Source: Domibacillus enclensis (GTDB taxonomy: Bacteria; Bacillota; Bacilli; Bacillales; Domibacillaceae). Taken from it: a stretch of DNA of 64,000 nucleotides. The notes below the pieces were generated by a model, which did not search any database, was not told the origin of the DNA, and saw nothing but the letters and a program-made list of their open reading frames with translations. The translations under genes were made by a program, and so were the position numbers. Below are positions 28,863 to 37,718 of the stretch, piece after piece. Positions within the stretch are counted from its first letter, which is position 1. Each line of letters begins with the position of its first letter. The DNA is taken from assembly GCF_900156125.1 (NCBI RefSeq), contig NZ_FTLX01000001.1, forward strand, positions 620,001 to 684,000, read 5' to 3'.

Positions 28863-29289
28863 TTACATTCACTGTTCTGGATGAAATGATTTGACCGTCC
28901 TTCCGCTCGGTCCACTGGATGACAGAGCCGGATGGATCACCGATCATTTCCCCTTTTTTGATCCGTTCGAATAACCGGTACGAGCCGGTTTTCAAGCCGT
29001 GTATTTCCACTTCAGTCCCGTCCTCCTGCTGCACAACCACATGCTCATCCAGGATTCGAATGACTGTGCCGTCCTGCTCAGCTGCCAGCGGACTGTTTGT
29101 GCTCACGTATGACAAAGGCGCCTGGCTCGTCCGCCCCACGGCCGGCAGCAGCAGGCCAAATCGTTCTTCATATGCTGAGGAGAAAAGGGCAAACGGCAAA
29201 TCCTGTTCGAAAACGCTGGTGACAAGCGCTGTATGCTGATTAAAATAAACAAACGCAAACAAGCCAAAAGAAGCGATCACTTTTTTCAT
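28855..29289 (-). CDS. spoIVFA: Short SpoIVFA-like regulator of SpoIVFB
   Basis: SpoIVFA holds SpoIVFB inactive with BofA until the forespore signals. The protein here has only 144 residues, against about 264 in B. subtilis. It begins almost at once with its membrane helix (KVIASFGLFAFVYF), so the cytoplasmic N-terminal part is missing. The external domain keeps the LytM-like outline (SPLAAEQDGTVIRI, GTEVEIHGLKTG, GEMIGDPSGS). GGGAGG precedes ATG; an adjacent GTG is also possible. A repeat array fills the space upstream. The call relies on the spoIVFB overlap and resemblance. Confidence 0.8.
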   Translation of the reverse strand: MKKVIASFGLFAFVYFNQHTALVTSVFEQDLPFALFSSAYEERFGLLLPAVGRTSQAPLSYVSTNSPLAAEQDGTVIRILDEHVVVQQEDGTEVEIHGLKTGSYRLFERIKKGEMIGDPSGSVIQWTERKDGQIISSRTVNVNE

Positions 29290-29400
29290 CACACGAATCC
29301 CTCCCACCTGTACATTTATATGTTCTCTCATCCAAAAAACTACTTTGATCGCGGTATTTTAAGGAGAAACCATCCTGTATTAAGGAGAAAGTCTATTTTT

Positions 29401-29530
29401 TGGCGCAATAACGGCGAATACGGCGCAATTCTCACGGAATTGCGCCGTACTGGAGACAATTGCGCCAACATCCTTGTAATTGCGCCGTACCGGAGATAAT
29501 TGCGCAATAATCTTGATAATTGCGCCGTAC
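29401..29530. repeat. AATTGCGCCGTAC repeat array, 40-bp period
   Basis: Eight copies of the core GCGCAAT or its complement lie within 130 bp. From 29438 two 40-bp direct repeats (29438-29477 and 29478-29517) and a partial third (29518-29530) each open with AATTGCGCCGTAC. An inverted copy at 29420-29430 pairs with 29438-29448 in a perfect 11-bp stem. No protein is encoded. The array fills the gap between the minD terminator and spoIVFA. Confidence 0.85.
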
Positions 29531-29545
29531 GATAGCAAGCAAACA

Positions 29546-29579
29546 AACAAAAAAACCGCTTCGATAAAAGCGGTTTTCA
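29546..29579 (-). terminator. Terminator of minCD
   Basis: On the minus strand AAAACCGCTT and AAGCGGTTTT form a stem with a 6-nt loop followed by T, just after the minD stop codon at 29585. Confidence 0.85.
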
Positions 29580-29584
29580 GAAAT

Positions 29585-30391
29585 TTAACGGCCGATGCCG
29601 ATAAAGCGTTTGAATTTTGTGAAGAACGTTTCTTTTACAGGATCGAGCTGCTGCAGCGGAACCGATTCACCGAGGATACGGCGCGCGATGTTCCGGTAAG
29701 CAATGGATGCACGGTTGTTCGGATTGTGAGCAACAGGCTCGCCGTTGTGCGACGATTTAATGACTTCATCATCATCGGCTACTATGCCAATCAGCTCAAT
29801 CGATAAGTGAGCGGCTACTTCATCAACGTCGAGCATATCTCCATCCTTCACCATATGATGGCGGATCCGGTTTACGATCAGCTTCGGCGGTGCCATGCCT
29901 TCTTCTTTTTCCAAAAGGCCGATCACGCGGTCTGCATCGCGAACGGATGATTTCTCCGGTGTCGTCACAACGATGGCACGATCCGCTCCAGCTACCGCAT
30001 TTTTATAGCCTTGCTCGATCCCGGCCGGGCAGTCGATTAAAATGTAATCGTAATCCTGCTTCAGCTCATCAATCAGCTTCTTCATCTGTTCAGGATGCAC
30101 AGCCGACTTATCGGTCGTCTGGGCAGCCGGAAGCAAATAAAGAAGGTCATTAAAACGCTTGTCCTTTACAAGAGCCTGATGCGTTTTGCACCGTTCCTCC
30201 ACCACATCCACGAGATCATAAATGATGCGGTTTTCCAGCCCCATGACAACGTCAAGATTGCGAAGCCCGATGTCTGTATCCACAAGACATACTTTTTTCT
30301 CCTGCAATGCAAGCGCAGTGCCGAGATTAGCGGTGGTCGTTGTTTTGCCGACACCGCCTTTTCCAGAAGTAATGACGATTGCTTCACCCAC
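29585..30391 (-). CDS. minD: Septum site-determining ATPase MinD
   Basis: A membrane-associated ATPase that carries MinC to prevent division at the poles. The deviant Walker A GKGGVGKTT (about 10-18) and the C-terminal amphipathic membrane-targeting helix (FTKFKRFIGIG) are clear; 268 residues is normal. It follows minC by 1 bp. In Bacillus DivIVA, not MinE, positions it. Confidence 0.98.
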   Translation of the reverse strand: MGEAIVITSGKGGVGKTTTTANLGTALALQEKKVCLVDTDIGLRNLDVVMGLENRIIYDLVDVVEERCKTHQALVKDKRFNDLLYLLPAAQTTDKSAVHPEQMKKLIDELKQDYDYILIDCPAGIEQGYKNAVAGADRAIVVTTPEKSSVRDADRVIGLLEKEEGMAPPKLIVNRIRHHMVKDGDMLDVDEVAAHLSIELIGIVADDDEVIKSSHNGEPVAHNPNNRASIAYRNIARRILGESVPLQQLDPVKETFFTKFKRFIGIGR

Positions 30392-30392
30392 T

Positions 30393-31070
30393 TCAAAAGC
30401 CCCCTTTAAACGTCGATAAATCAGGCCGCAAGTATTTCAGCACTTGCAGACGATCAATCACCAATTGTTGTGCTTCGTTTATAAACGCGCATTCTGATTC
30501 TGTCAGTTCTTCCTCATCGTACCGGTCCGGAGAACGGGTTAAATGATCGCTGATCCGCAGCTGTGAGGGCATCATCTTTCCTGCAGCGATCACAGCAGAA
30601 TCATTGCCGTAGCAGCCTGCATGCGCCATTCCCTTCAGGCTTCCCATGACAAAAATGCTTCCACCCGCCAAAACAGACCCGCCCGGATTCACGTCTCCGA
30701 TCAGCAGAAGATCTCCCGGCACTTCAAGCACCTGTCCGGAACGAATGCGGCCCGCGTACGAAACAATTTCATTTTCTTCCTTCCACTGAACCGCTTCCTC
30801 CATCGTCAGGACGTTTGATTTAATTTCTTCCACGACGAGATGACGATGCTTTCGGATCAGCTGGCGAAGCTCTTCTTTTTCTTCTTCTGTAACATACCGG
30901 TTGCCAGTTTGCACGGTGACGGTAATCAATGTATCTTCTTGATCCTGTACGACGCCGTCTAACTTTTCCGTTAATTCTTCTATTAATTCATTATACGCAC
31001 ATTTGTCGTTTAATTGAAGAGTCAGACCGTCCTTCGTCCCTTTAATGACGACGTTTTGACTTTGTTTCAT
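30393..31070 (-). CDS. minC: Septum formation inhibitor MinC
   Basis: Inhibits FtsZ polymerisation at the poles in complex with MinD. The N-terminal FtsZ-interacting domain (about 1-100) and the C-terminal beta-helix domain with RIRSGQVLEVPGDLLLIGDV and NPGGSVLAGGSIFVMGSLKG, where MinD binds, are seen; 225 residues. It is co-transcribed with minD and probably with mreBCD upstream. Confidence 0.96.
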   Translation of the reverse strand: MKQSQNVVIKGTKDGLTLQLNDKCAYNELIEELTEKLDGVVQDQEDTLITVTVQTGNRYVTEEEKEELRQLIRKHRHLVVEEIKSNVLTMEEAVQWKEENEIVSYAGRIRSGQVLEVPGDLLLIGDVNPGGSVLAGGSIFVMGSLKGMAHAGCYGNDSAVIAAGKMMPSQLRISDHLTRSPDRYDEEELTESECAFINEAQQLVIDRLQVLKYLRPDLSTFKGGF

Positions 31071-31136
31071 CGAAAGTATCCCACCTCTGTACGTCTCAAT
31101 ATTCGACAGCGCGTTCCACTATTCCTTTTTTCCGCG

Positions 31137-31649
31137 TCAATCAAACACTTTTTTCAAGTGGATGAACGCGTTCCGGAGTGGAATCGCGAAGATCATATAA
31201 AACAGGCCATTTAACACAAGCACAGCGATAAGCCTTACGTAAGCAAACTGTTCAAACGAAACAGCCGTCCGCTGAACGAGTACATTTAATCCGTAAATCA
31301 TCAGTTCAATCAGCGCCACGTCAAAAAGAATAATGATAAACAGAACAGGCAATGTGCCGTGCAGCCATTTGGTCAATTTAGATGTGATGTAAACAAGAAG
31401 CGGCAGGAAAAAGAAGTACGCGCCAAGAAGTCCTGTATAAAACATATCAAATAAAAAGCCAAAGAAAAAGCCATATTTTATTGCTGTATTCCTGTCAAAA
31501 AAAACAGCCATCATCAAAAGGCCGATCAGGAAAAAACGGGGGACAGGCGTATAAGCACCGTCAAAGGCCTGCTCCGAAAAAAAGAGCATAAAAACGCTGT
31601 CGCTGTAAAACAGAATGACCATCAAAAGAGGAAGAAGTCCTTTTTTCAC
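31137..31649 (-). CDS. mreD: Rod shape-determining protein MreD
   Basis: A small polytopic membrane protein (170 residues, five to six hydrophobic segments) of the elongasome. The motif LIGLLMMAVFFDRNTAIKYGFFFGFLFDMFYTG is spread over about 42-74 and matches the family. The start overlaps the mreC stop by 4 nt. Confidence 0.93.
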   Translation of the reverse strand: MKKGLLPLLMVILFYSDSVFMLFFSEQAFDGAYTPVPRFFLIGLLMMAVFFDRNTAIKYGFFFGFLFDMFYTGLLGAYFFFLPLLVYITSKLTKWLHGTLPVLFIIILFDVALIELMIYGLNVLVQRTAVSFEQFAYVRLIAVLVLNGLFYMIFAIPLRNAFIHLKKVFD

Positions 31650-32539
31650 AGCCCTTCCTCCTCAATAAGCACTTGCTGGCGATCCTCTTCCTGCGGGAGC
31701 ACACTGGTCATTTCCCGTTTTGACACCATGACGTGCTCAAGATCATAAAAGCTGGCCGCCGGCTGAACAAGTGCTGTCTGCGTCAGGCCAAATTCGTCCG
31801 GCACAAGCTCGGTCACCGTTCCAATGACAAGTCCTTTCGGAAAGACACCGCCAAGACCGGATGTTGTCACAGCTTGTCCTTTTTTCACCGTTGAATCCGA
31901 TGGTATTTTGGTCATTTGAAGCATTCGTTTTTCTTCATCATAGCCTTCAATTAAGCCGTAAACCGTTGACTCTCCTTGAATAAGAGCCGATACACGATTT
32001 TGTGAATCATGCGCAGAAAGCAGCTGAACCGTCGAGGTAAACTTGGATGTGCTTTGAACCTTTCCGACTAAACCGCTGGCTGTCATAACGGCCATGTCCG
32101 GTGCAATGCCATTCGACTCCCCTTGATCAATCGTAATCAGCTCATACCAGCGGTCCGGGTTACGTGCAATGACCGTTGCCTGCACCGGCTCGTAATCAGC
32201 CAGGCTTTCTTCTTTCTCCAGCACCTTCCGCAGCTCCGCATTATCCTTTTCAAGACGGGTGACATCACTTTCCAATTGCGCAAGCTCTTCCAAATGCGAC
32301 CGCAGCTCTGCATTTTCTTCGTATGTATGGCGCAGTCTCTGAACGTCGTCGAAAAAAGATTCAACAGCAGACGCTGGCTTTGATACAATATTTTGGCCAA
32401 AGCCCGTTACGTCCTTCACAAACTTTTCCGGCCAGGTAATGTTGTCGCGATCTCTCATGGAAAAGCCGATCATCGCGACCAGCAAAATAATGCTGCCGAG
32501 CAATATAATCAACCGCTTGTTTGTAAAAAGTTGCGGCAT
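31646..32539 (-). CDS. mreC: Rod shape-determining protein MreC
   Basis: A bitopic membrane protein of the cell-elongation complex, with a short cytoplasmic end, a membrane helix (about 9-27), a coiled coil (about 60-105) and two external beta domains. The markers VIARNPDRWYELITIDQG and GLVGKVQSTSKFTSTVQLLS belong to the family. ATG at 32539 (MPQLFTNKR) has GAGGTGG 5 nt upstream and is preferred over GTG at 32548; this gives 297 residues. It lies between mreB and mreD. Confidence 0.95.
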   Translation of the reverse strand: MPQLFTNKRLIILLGSIILLVAMIGFSMRDRDNITWPEKFVKDVTGFGQNIVSKPASAVESFFDDVQRLRHTYEENAELRSHLEELAQLESDVTRLEKDNAELRKVLEKEESLADYEPVQATVIARNPDRWYELITIDQGESNGIAPDMAVMTASGLVGKVQSTSKFTSTVQLLSAHDSQNRVSALIQGESTVYGLIEGYDEEKRMLQMTKIPSDSTVKKGQAVTTSGLGGVFPKGLVIGTVTELVPDEFGLTQTALVQPAASFYDLEHVMVSKREMTSVLPQEEDRQQVLIEEEGL

Positions 32540-32646
32540 GAATTCCACCTCAGTTTTCTAAGCATTCAAAACGGTGAGGCAGGTCCAACGCGCTTCCGGC
32601 AGCCGGATAGAACGCACGGAGAACCGGCCTCATCATCAATCGTTTG

Positions 32647-33657
32647 TTATTTGTTTTTAAATAAATGAATGTGGTCAAGCGCAAGGCCTGTCCCAACCGC
32701 TACACAATCAAGCGGGTTTTCGGCAATAATGACCGGCATGTTTGTTTCTTTGCTGATGACCTTGTCTAAATTGCGCAGCAGCGCGCCGCCGCCCGTTAGC
32801 ACAATACCGCGGTCCATAATATCCGCCGCAAGCTCAGGCGGTGTTTTTTCCAATGTTCCTTTTACTGTATCCACAATCGCATAAACGGTGTCCTTCAGCG
32901 CATCGGCGATTTCCTGTGCCGTGATTTCAATCGTTTTCGGAAGGCCTGTCAGCAAGTCACGTCCGCGGATTTCCATGTTCGGAATGTCGTCCGTATCTCC
33001 GGCAGAGCCGATTTCCATTTTAATTGTTTCAGATGTGCGGTCACCAATCAATAAATTGTACTGCTTGCGAATATACGCAATGATCGCATCATCCATTTCA
33101 TCCCCGGCAATTCGCAGCGATTCACTTGTGACAATGCCGCCAAGGGAAATAATCGCTACTTCAGTTGTTCCGCCGCCGATATCGACGACCATGCTGCCCG
33201 TCGGCTCCCAGACGGGAAGATTTGCTCCAATCGCTGCCGCAAACGGCTCTTCAATCGGATACGCGTCGCGCGCTCCTGCCTGGCGTGTTGCATCAATGAC
33301 CGCCCGGCGTTCAACGGCTGTAATGCCAGATGGCACACAAACCATTACGTAAGGCTTACTGGACAAAAAGCCGGATGATCCTTTTGTTGCCTGTTTAATA
33401 TAGTACTTGATCATTGTGGCGGTTGTTTCATAGTCGGCAATAACGCCATCCTTCATCGGACGAGTAGCTACAATATTCCCTGGTGTCCGTCCAATCATGT
33501 TGCGGGCATCATTCCCGACGGCCACGATTTGCTTCGTATCCGTCTGCAAAGCTACAACAGACGGCTCCCGGACGATGACTCCTTTTCCTTTTGCGTAAAC
33601 AAGTGTATTTGCGGTGCCAAGGTCAATGCCTAAGTCGCGGCTCCCAATTCCAAACAT
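32647..33657 (-). CDS. mreB: Rod shape-determining actin homologue MreB
   Basis: Bacterial actin that organises lateral wall synthesis. The nucleotide-binding motifs [15 protein letters not shown] (phosphate 1), [14 protein letters not shown] (phosphate 2) and [13 protein letters not shown] (adenosine) are present; 336 residues is normal. It heads mreB-mreC-mreD-minC-minD. A TATAAT lies in the 134-bp gap upstream on the minus strand, but without a clear -35 box. Confidence 0.98.
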   Translation of the reverse strand: MFGIGSRDLGIDLGTANTLVYAKGKGVIVREPSVVALQTDTKQIVAVGNDARNMIGRTPGNIVATRPMKDGVIADYETTATMIKYYIKQATKGSSGFLSSKPYVMVCVPSGITAVERRAVIDATRQAGARDAYPIEEPFAAAIGANLPVWEPTGSMVVDIGGGTTEVAIISLGGIVTSESLRIAGDEMDDAIIAYIRKQYNLLIGDRTSETIKMEIGSAGDTDDIPNMEIRGRDLLTGLPKTIEITAQEIADALKDTVYAIVDTVKGTLEKTPPELAADIMDRGIVLTGGGALLRNLDKVISKETNMPVIIAENPLDCVAVGTGLALDHIHLFKNK

Positions 33658-33791
33658 GTCGTGTATCTCCCTTTCCTCAGTAGATCCTTTTTATCGTGAT
33701 CATTTCACTAGTAATGGCTGTTAAATTGTGTGAAAAACTTCTCAAAAACCATAACTTATATTATAGCGGAACGAAAAAAAAAAGCATAGCG

Positions 33792-34499
33792 TTATAAATA
33801 ACCTTTTTCTTTCAAACTGACATATTTCTTCTCTCCAATGATCAAATGGTCGAGAACATCAATGCCTAATATTTTTCCACATTCCACAAGACGCTTTGTG
33901 ACATCAATGTCTTCCCGGCTCGGCGCCGGGTCGCCTGACGGGTGGTTATGAAGACAGACAATGCTTGCTGCAGAGCGTCTGAACGCTTCTTTAAATACTT
34001 CTCTCGGGTGGACAATCGATGCGTTTAAGCTCCCGATAAACAATGTCTGCTTATGCATCACCTGATTTTTCGTATTTAAATACAATGCGACAAAATGCTC
34101 CTGGCTTAAAAAGCGCATTTCCTCCATCATATAATTCGCCGCATCCTCAGGCGAGCGGATCATAAAACGGTCTTCGTACTTGAGGCGTTCAATGCGGCGC
34201 CCGATTTCAATCGCTGCTTTTAATTGGATGGCTTTCGCACTGCCGATCCCTTTGACTGCCGTGATTTCTTCAATGGAGGCATCCTTCAGCAGACGAAGGC
34301 CGTCGAATTCATTTAATATGCGGTTGGATAGCTGCAGGACCGATTCTTCCTTTGATCCTGTCCGGAGTAAAATCGCGAGGAGCTCGTGGTTGGATAAGCT
34401 GGACGGCCCGCTTGCGATCATTCTTTCACGCGGGCGGTCATGAGGCGGTACATCCCGAATCATCATCGACTGGGAAATAACATGTTTTTCCTGGTTCAT
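33792..34499 (-). CDS. radC: RadC family JAMM-domain protein
   Basis: A 235-residue protein with an N-terminal helix-hairpin-helix (ITAVKGIGSAKAIQLKAAIE) and a C-terminal MPN/JAMM metal site, LHNHPSGDPAPSREDID, followed by LGIDVLDHLIIG. Despite the old name, a role in DNA repair is doubtful; the biochemical function is unknown. The order maf-radC-mreB is the same as in B. subtilis (ysxA). Confidence 0.95.
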   Translation of the reverse strand: MNQEKHVISQSMMIRDVPPHDRPRERMIASGPSSLSNHELLAILLRTGSKEESVLQLSNRILNEFDGLRLLKDASIEEITAVKGIGSAKAIQLKAAIEIGRRIERLKYEDRFMIRSPEDAANYMMEEMRFLSQEHFVALYLNTKNQVMHKQTLFIGSLNASIVHPREVFKEAFRRSAASIVCLHNHPSGDPAPSREDIDVTKRLVECGKILGIDVLDHLIIGEKKYVSLKEKGYL

Positions 34500-34515
34500 T
34501 CACTGATTGCCCCTT

Positions 34516-35103
34516 TCATGATCGGGAAGGAAAACAGCTTGAAAGAAGCCCCATTTGAACCAGCTGCCGGGACAGCGTGGACACAGGCAAGCCAACCACG
34601 TTGAAATAGTCGCCATGGATGGCTTTCACAAACAGCGCACCAGCTGACTGGATGCCGTAGCCGCCTGCTTTATCAAACGGTTCACCTGTTTCAAGGTAAG
34701 CAGAAATGTCCGCTTCTGTCAGCTCCCAAAATTCAACATCGGTTTTTTCGAAAAATACAACCTGTTCATGACGTGTTATAATCGCGACACCGGTGTAGAC
34801 AGCGTGTGTTCGGCCGGATAATGATAGGAGCATAGCCTTGGCATCCTGCTCGTTTTCAGGCTTGCCGAGAATGCGTCCTTCTGAGACGACGACGGTGTCC
34901 GCGCCGATCACAGCCGCGTCCGGGTTTTGTGCGGACACAACAGCTGCTTTTTTCAACGCGAGCTGCTGGACCGCTTCGGCCGGTTTTGTGCCTGGCTGGA
35001 TGGTTTCGTCGGCATCGGCTGCTTGAATCGTAAACGGAATGAATACTTGAGAAAGCAATTCTTTTCTGCGGGGCGATGAAGAAGCTAAAATAATGCGGGT
35101 CAA
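34516..35103 (-). CDS. maf: Maf-like nucleotide pyrophosphatase
   Basis: Hydrolyses non-canonical or selected nucleoside triphosphates (dTTP/UTP class) and affects septum formation when overproduced. LASSSPRRKELLSQ at the N terminus and VIGADTVVVSEGRILGKP near residue 65-82 form the active site; 195 residues is normal. TTG is the start codon, with AAGGTGATC upstream. It lies 16 bp upstream of radC. Confidence 0.95.
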   Translation of the reverse strand: MTRIILASSSPRRKELLSQVFIPFTIQAADADETIQPGTKPAEAVQQLALKKAAVVSAQNPDAAVIGADTVVVSEGRILGKPENEQDAKAMLLSLSGRTHAVYTGVAIITRHEQVVFFEKTDVEFWELTEADISAYLETGEPFDKAGGYGIQSAGALFVKAIHGDYFNVVGLPVSTLSRQLVQMGLLSSCFPSRS

Positions 35104-35189
35104 AGAGGATCACCTTTCTTTTTAAAGAGATGCACTGCAGGTTTGGGAGATACGGTTTCATCATATCAGACAGGAATCAAATCAACAAT

Positions 35190-35213
35190 AAAAACCTGCC
35201 GGATTCTGGCAGG
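35190..35213 (-). terminator. Terminator of the spoIIB-like gene
   Basis: On the minus strand CCTGCCAG and CCGGCAGG form a stem with a short loop followed by TTTTTA, directly after the stop codon at 35214. Confidence 0.8.
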
Positions 35214-35789
35214 CTAAGGGGAAAGGATCGTTGCCATTTGGTCCAGCTGCTGTGAGGCGGCTGCTTTTCTTAATGCCTCCTCCTCTTCACTCGTGACAGT
35301 GGCTTTCGTTTCTTTTACATAAGCAGCGGCGCCATCCGCTTCCAGACGTTTTTCCACATCGTCCGCTTCGCTTTTTGCGAAAAATGCGCCGTAAATCATG
35401 CTGTACTGGCCGTCTGAAGGAATCACAGCCGACAGCTGCCTTGAAGAGGCGGCCGCTTGCTGGGCTGCTTCGGCCGTTGAATACACGCCTCCCTGCACAA
35501 TGAAAAGCGAGACGGCTTTTTCAACAGGGGTCTGCACGGATTGTTGAGCTTGTTCTGCTGGCGCCGTGACGGCAGGCGCTCTGGAGGCTGTTTCTTCCTC
35601 TGCCTGCTTCGGCACGGCGCTCATCATTAAAAAACCAAACGTGCTGCCTGTTATAAGAGCTGAAAAAATGATCCCCACACTGGCCGCTGTTTTTAACACG
35701 GGCTTTTTTTTTGGCGCTGCTGTTTCTTCGCCCGGCATATGCCATACGAGCACATCGCTGCTATGGCGTGTCCAATCCGGCTCTTCCAT
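35214..35789 (-). CDS. spoIIB: SPOR-domain membrane protein, SpoIIB-like
   Basis: A 191-residue bitopic protein: cytoplasmic N terminus, one membrane helix (about 35-56), an Ala/Gln/Glu linker, and a SPOR domain (about 92-165: LFIVQGGVYSTAEAAQQAAASS, YSMIYGAFFAKSEADDVEKRL) that binds denuded septal peptidoglycan. In B. subtilis the SPOR protein SpoIIB, which aids septal thinning in engulfment, lies between comC and maf, matching this position. It is shorter than the 332-residue B. subtilis protein. ATG at 35789 has GGAGG 7 nt upstream and is preferred over the ATG two codons earlier. Confidence 0.75.
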   Translation of the reverse strand: MEEPDWTRHSSDVLVWHMPGEETAAPKKKPVLKTAASVGIIFSALITGSTFGFLMMSAVPKQAEEETASRAPAVTAPAEQAQQSVQTPVEKAVSLFIVQGGVYSTAEAAQQAAASSRQLSAVIPSDGQYSMIYGAFFAKSEADDVEKRLEADGAAAYVKETKATVTSEEEEALRKAAASQQLDQMATILSP

Positions 35790-35831
35790 ACACATTCCTC
35801 CTCACTGCTATGTATACGGCAGGGCACATAA

Positions 35832-35862
35832 AAAAGAACAAAACGCAGGTGCGCTTTGTTCT
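35832..35862 (-). terminator. Terminator of the pilus operon
   Basis: On the minus strand AGAACAAAGCGC and GCGTTTTGTTCT form a stem with a 4-nt loop, followed by five or more T. It overlaps the stop codon of the last pilin gene and closes the pilus operon before spoIIB. Confidence 0.85.
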
Positions 35863-36286
35863 ACTTTGGTTGAATGTTTTCTGTTTTTAAGTCAGATGGC
35901 GCTTCACAAAGGAGATATTCCTCCCCGTGCAAACAGACCTTCGTAATTCGTCCATTTTGGGCCGAAACCGTTGTTTCGCTGTTTGGCTCAATGAAGTTGC
36001 CGGTAAAAGGATCTTTTATTTTTTCCAAAAATCCTTCTTGAAGCAGCGTCTCATAGGTGACTTTAGACGGGATTGAATCGGGATTTTTCACCCGTTCACT
36101 TGTGATCAGCAAATTGGCTGCTTCTTTTAAATGAAGCGCCTGGCTCACAAAGGCACGCTCTTTCGACTGGTTAATCAATTGCCCGATGCCGACAACCGCA
36201 ATCGCTGAGATAATGCCCAAAATAACGACAACAGCGAGCAGCTCAATGAGGGTGTAGCCCTTTTCATTCGTATTCATACTGTTCAT
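35861..36286 (-). CDS. Type IV pilin-like protein (minor pilin)
   Basis: A 141-residue prepilin with a class III-type leader: MNSMNTNEKG is cleaved before YTLIELLAVVVILG, with Glu at mature position 5 and a hydrophobic helix to about residue 33. The C-terminal region holds two cysteines (KVCLHGEEYLLC), possibly a disulfide. Its start codon overlaps the pilO-like stop (ATGA). Being last in the operon and not next to the major pilin, it is probably a minor pilin; a second major pilin cannot be excluded. Confidence 0.88.
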   Translation of the reverse strand: MNSMNTNEKGYTLIELLAVVVILGIISAIAVVGIGQLINQSKERAFVSQALHLKEAANLLITSERVKNPDSIPSKVTYETLLQEGFLEKIKDPFTGNFIEPNSETTVSAQNGRITKVCLHGEEYLLCEAPSDLKTENIQPK

Positions 36287-37107
36287 TGTTCAATAACGAC
36301 AAACGGGTCTTGTTTGTTCGCCGGGTCCGGTGCATCGATCTCCGGTGTATCCTCTAACAGGTCTGTCAGCTCCGGCATGTAGTAAGCAGCCACCGTTAGA
36401 TTGTATGTCACAGGCTCCGTTACACCTTCTACCTTTTGTGCTTCTTCCGGTCCGGTAAATTCAAGCTGCTCCACTCGAATCATGCGCAGCTGATTTTCCA
36501 CTGAATCGATAAACGCGTTCATTTCAGCAAAGCCGGGTGATTCAATGGTCAGCTGCGCCCGGATTTTCCGGATGCCCGCAGGAAGCACTTCTTCCGGAAT
36601 CGGCTGGTTCTCCACCTGCGTCGCTTCTTCAGTTCCGTCTGTTACGTTTTCTTCCGTTGTTTCGTTGGACTGTTCTTCTTCAGAGGCTGTTTCCTCATCC
36701 GTGGCTGTCGCGGGGTCCTCAGCCGTTTCCGTGTCGGCCGTCGCATCTTCATTGTCCACTTCTTCTTGAACAGGAATAGCTTCCTCTTCTCCTTCTGTGA
36801 ACACAATCGCTGTAATTAAGCTGTCGGAGAGCAGTTCTGCTTTTTCAAAATCAAGCATCAGTTTTTCACTCATCGGCTTCACCGGCACCTTGTTTTGCAG
36901 AGAGCCGGTGGCAACTAATGGCCCCTGCACACCTGATGCCGTGCTATTGGCTTGAAACGCTTCGATCAGCTGTTCCTCCGCCTCCAGCTGCTGCTCGGTC
37001 GTGTCAAGCTCGACTGCTGCTGTCCGGTAAAACGCAAAATACACATAAACAAACAAAAGCAAAACGAGAAGGAGCAAAAGGCCGCTATACACTTGTTTTT
37101 TCGTCAT
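36283..37107 (-). CDS. pilO: PilO-like inner-membrane alignment protein
   Basis: A 274-residue bitopic protein: one N-terminal membrane helix (about 6-27), a coiled-coil stretch, and a C-terminal ferredoxin-like domain (IRAQLTIESPGFAEMNAFIDSVENQLRMIRVEQLEF). Between them, about 105-170, is a low-complexity acidic insert rich in Glu, Thr and Ala. PilO pairs with PilN and links the pilus machine across the membrane. The call rests on topology, the domain end and the pilM-pilN-pilO order; sequence identity to known PilO is low. It overlaps pilN by 4 nt. Confidence 0.8.
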   Translation of the reverse strand: MTKKQVYSGLLLLLVLLLFVYVYFAFYRTAAVELDTTEQQLEAEEQLIEAFQANSTASGVQGPLVATGSLQNKVPVKPMSEKLMLDFEKAELLSDSLITAIVFTEGEEEAIPVQEEVDNEDATADTETAEDPATATDEETASEEEQSNETTEENVTDGTEEATQVENQPIPEEVLPAGIRKIRAQLTIESPGFAEMNAFIDSVENQLRMIRVEQLEFTGPEEAQKVEGVTEPVTYNLTVAAYYMPELTDLLEDTPEIDAPDPANKQDPFVVIEQ

Positions 37108-37712
37108 GGGTTCTGCTCCTCCAGCTTCTGCAGCACAACCTGCTCGTCGAACATAATTTCAAACTGAACGAAATAACGCGGAAGCGCATCGGCTGCTTCT
37201 AATATCGCCTTTGCTTCTTCCTCGGATTCGTCCACAGAGGTATCCATTTGCAATATCGAGGCGTTTTCCACCCAGTCCGATGCCTTCAGCTCGGCTAAAT
37301 AATACGCCCCCTGCCGGCTCGTATCAAACTGAACCGTTAAGTTCATCGTTTCTTCACTTACATATGACATCGACTGGAAAAATCCGCGCTCCGGCAGCAG
37401 CGAGACGAGATGCTTCAAAATCGGTGAAGCGGGCAGGCGCCGCACCTGTGACCATTGAACAGCCTGACGGAGCTGATCGGCACTTGTTGTTTCTGTACCG
37501 GTCGTCACGGAGGCAGCTTGTTCCATCGCTTCACGAAGCTGCTGCTGGCTGGACAATTCGCGTTCGGCACGCTCGACCTGGCCTTGCTTGATTTGAATGC
37601 CGGCGAACAGCGTAATCGCAGCGGCTAAAAGAATCAGGCCAGTGACCAGCCAGACCCATAACGAGACGCTTTTTTTCTTTTTGGCCGGCAGTAAATTAAT
37701 ATCAATCAGCAT
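37104..37712 (-). CDS. pilN: PilN-like pilus assembly protein
   Basis: A 202-residue bitopic protein. The N-terminal IDINLLPAKKKK is the PilN motif that docks into the groove of PilM. A membrane helix (about 19-41), a coiled coil and a ferredoxin-like C-terminal domain (RGFFQSMSYVSEETMNLTVQFDT) follow. It lies 6 bp after pilM and overlaps pilO, as expected for the PilMNO complex. Confidence 0.87.
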   Translation of the reverse strand: MLIDINLLPAKKKKSVSLWVWLVTGLILLAAAITLFAGIQIKQGQVERAERELSSQQQLREAMEQAASVTTGTETTSADQLRQAVQWSQVRRLPASPILKHLVSLLPERGFFQSMSYVSEETMNLTVQFDTSRQGAYYLAELKASDWVENASILQMDTSVDESEEEAKAILEAADALPRYFVQFEIMFDEQVVLQKLEEQNP

Positions 37713-37718
37713 TTGTGA

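Noticed and set aside
29438-29530. Possible CRISPR array from the 40-bp periodicity
   Set aside because: The units are similar along their whole length, there are no unique spacers, only two and a half units, and no cas genes.
33658-33791. Possible regulatory RNA upstream of mreB
   Set aside because: Only a TATAAT box and AT-rich sequence are visible; no stable conserved structure could be supported.
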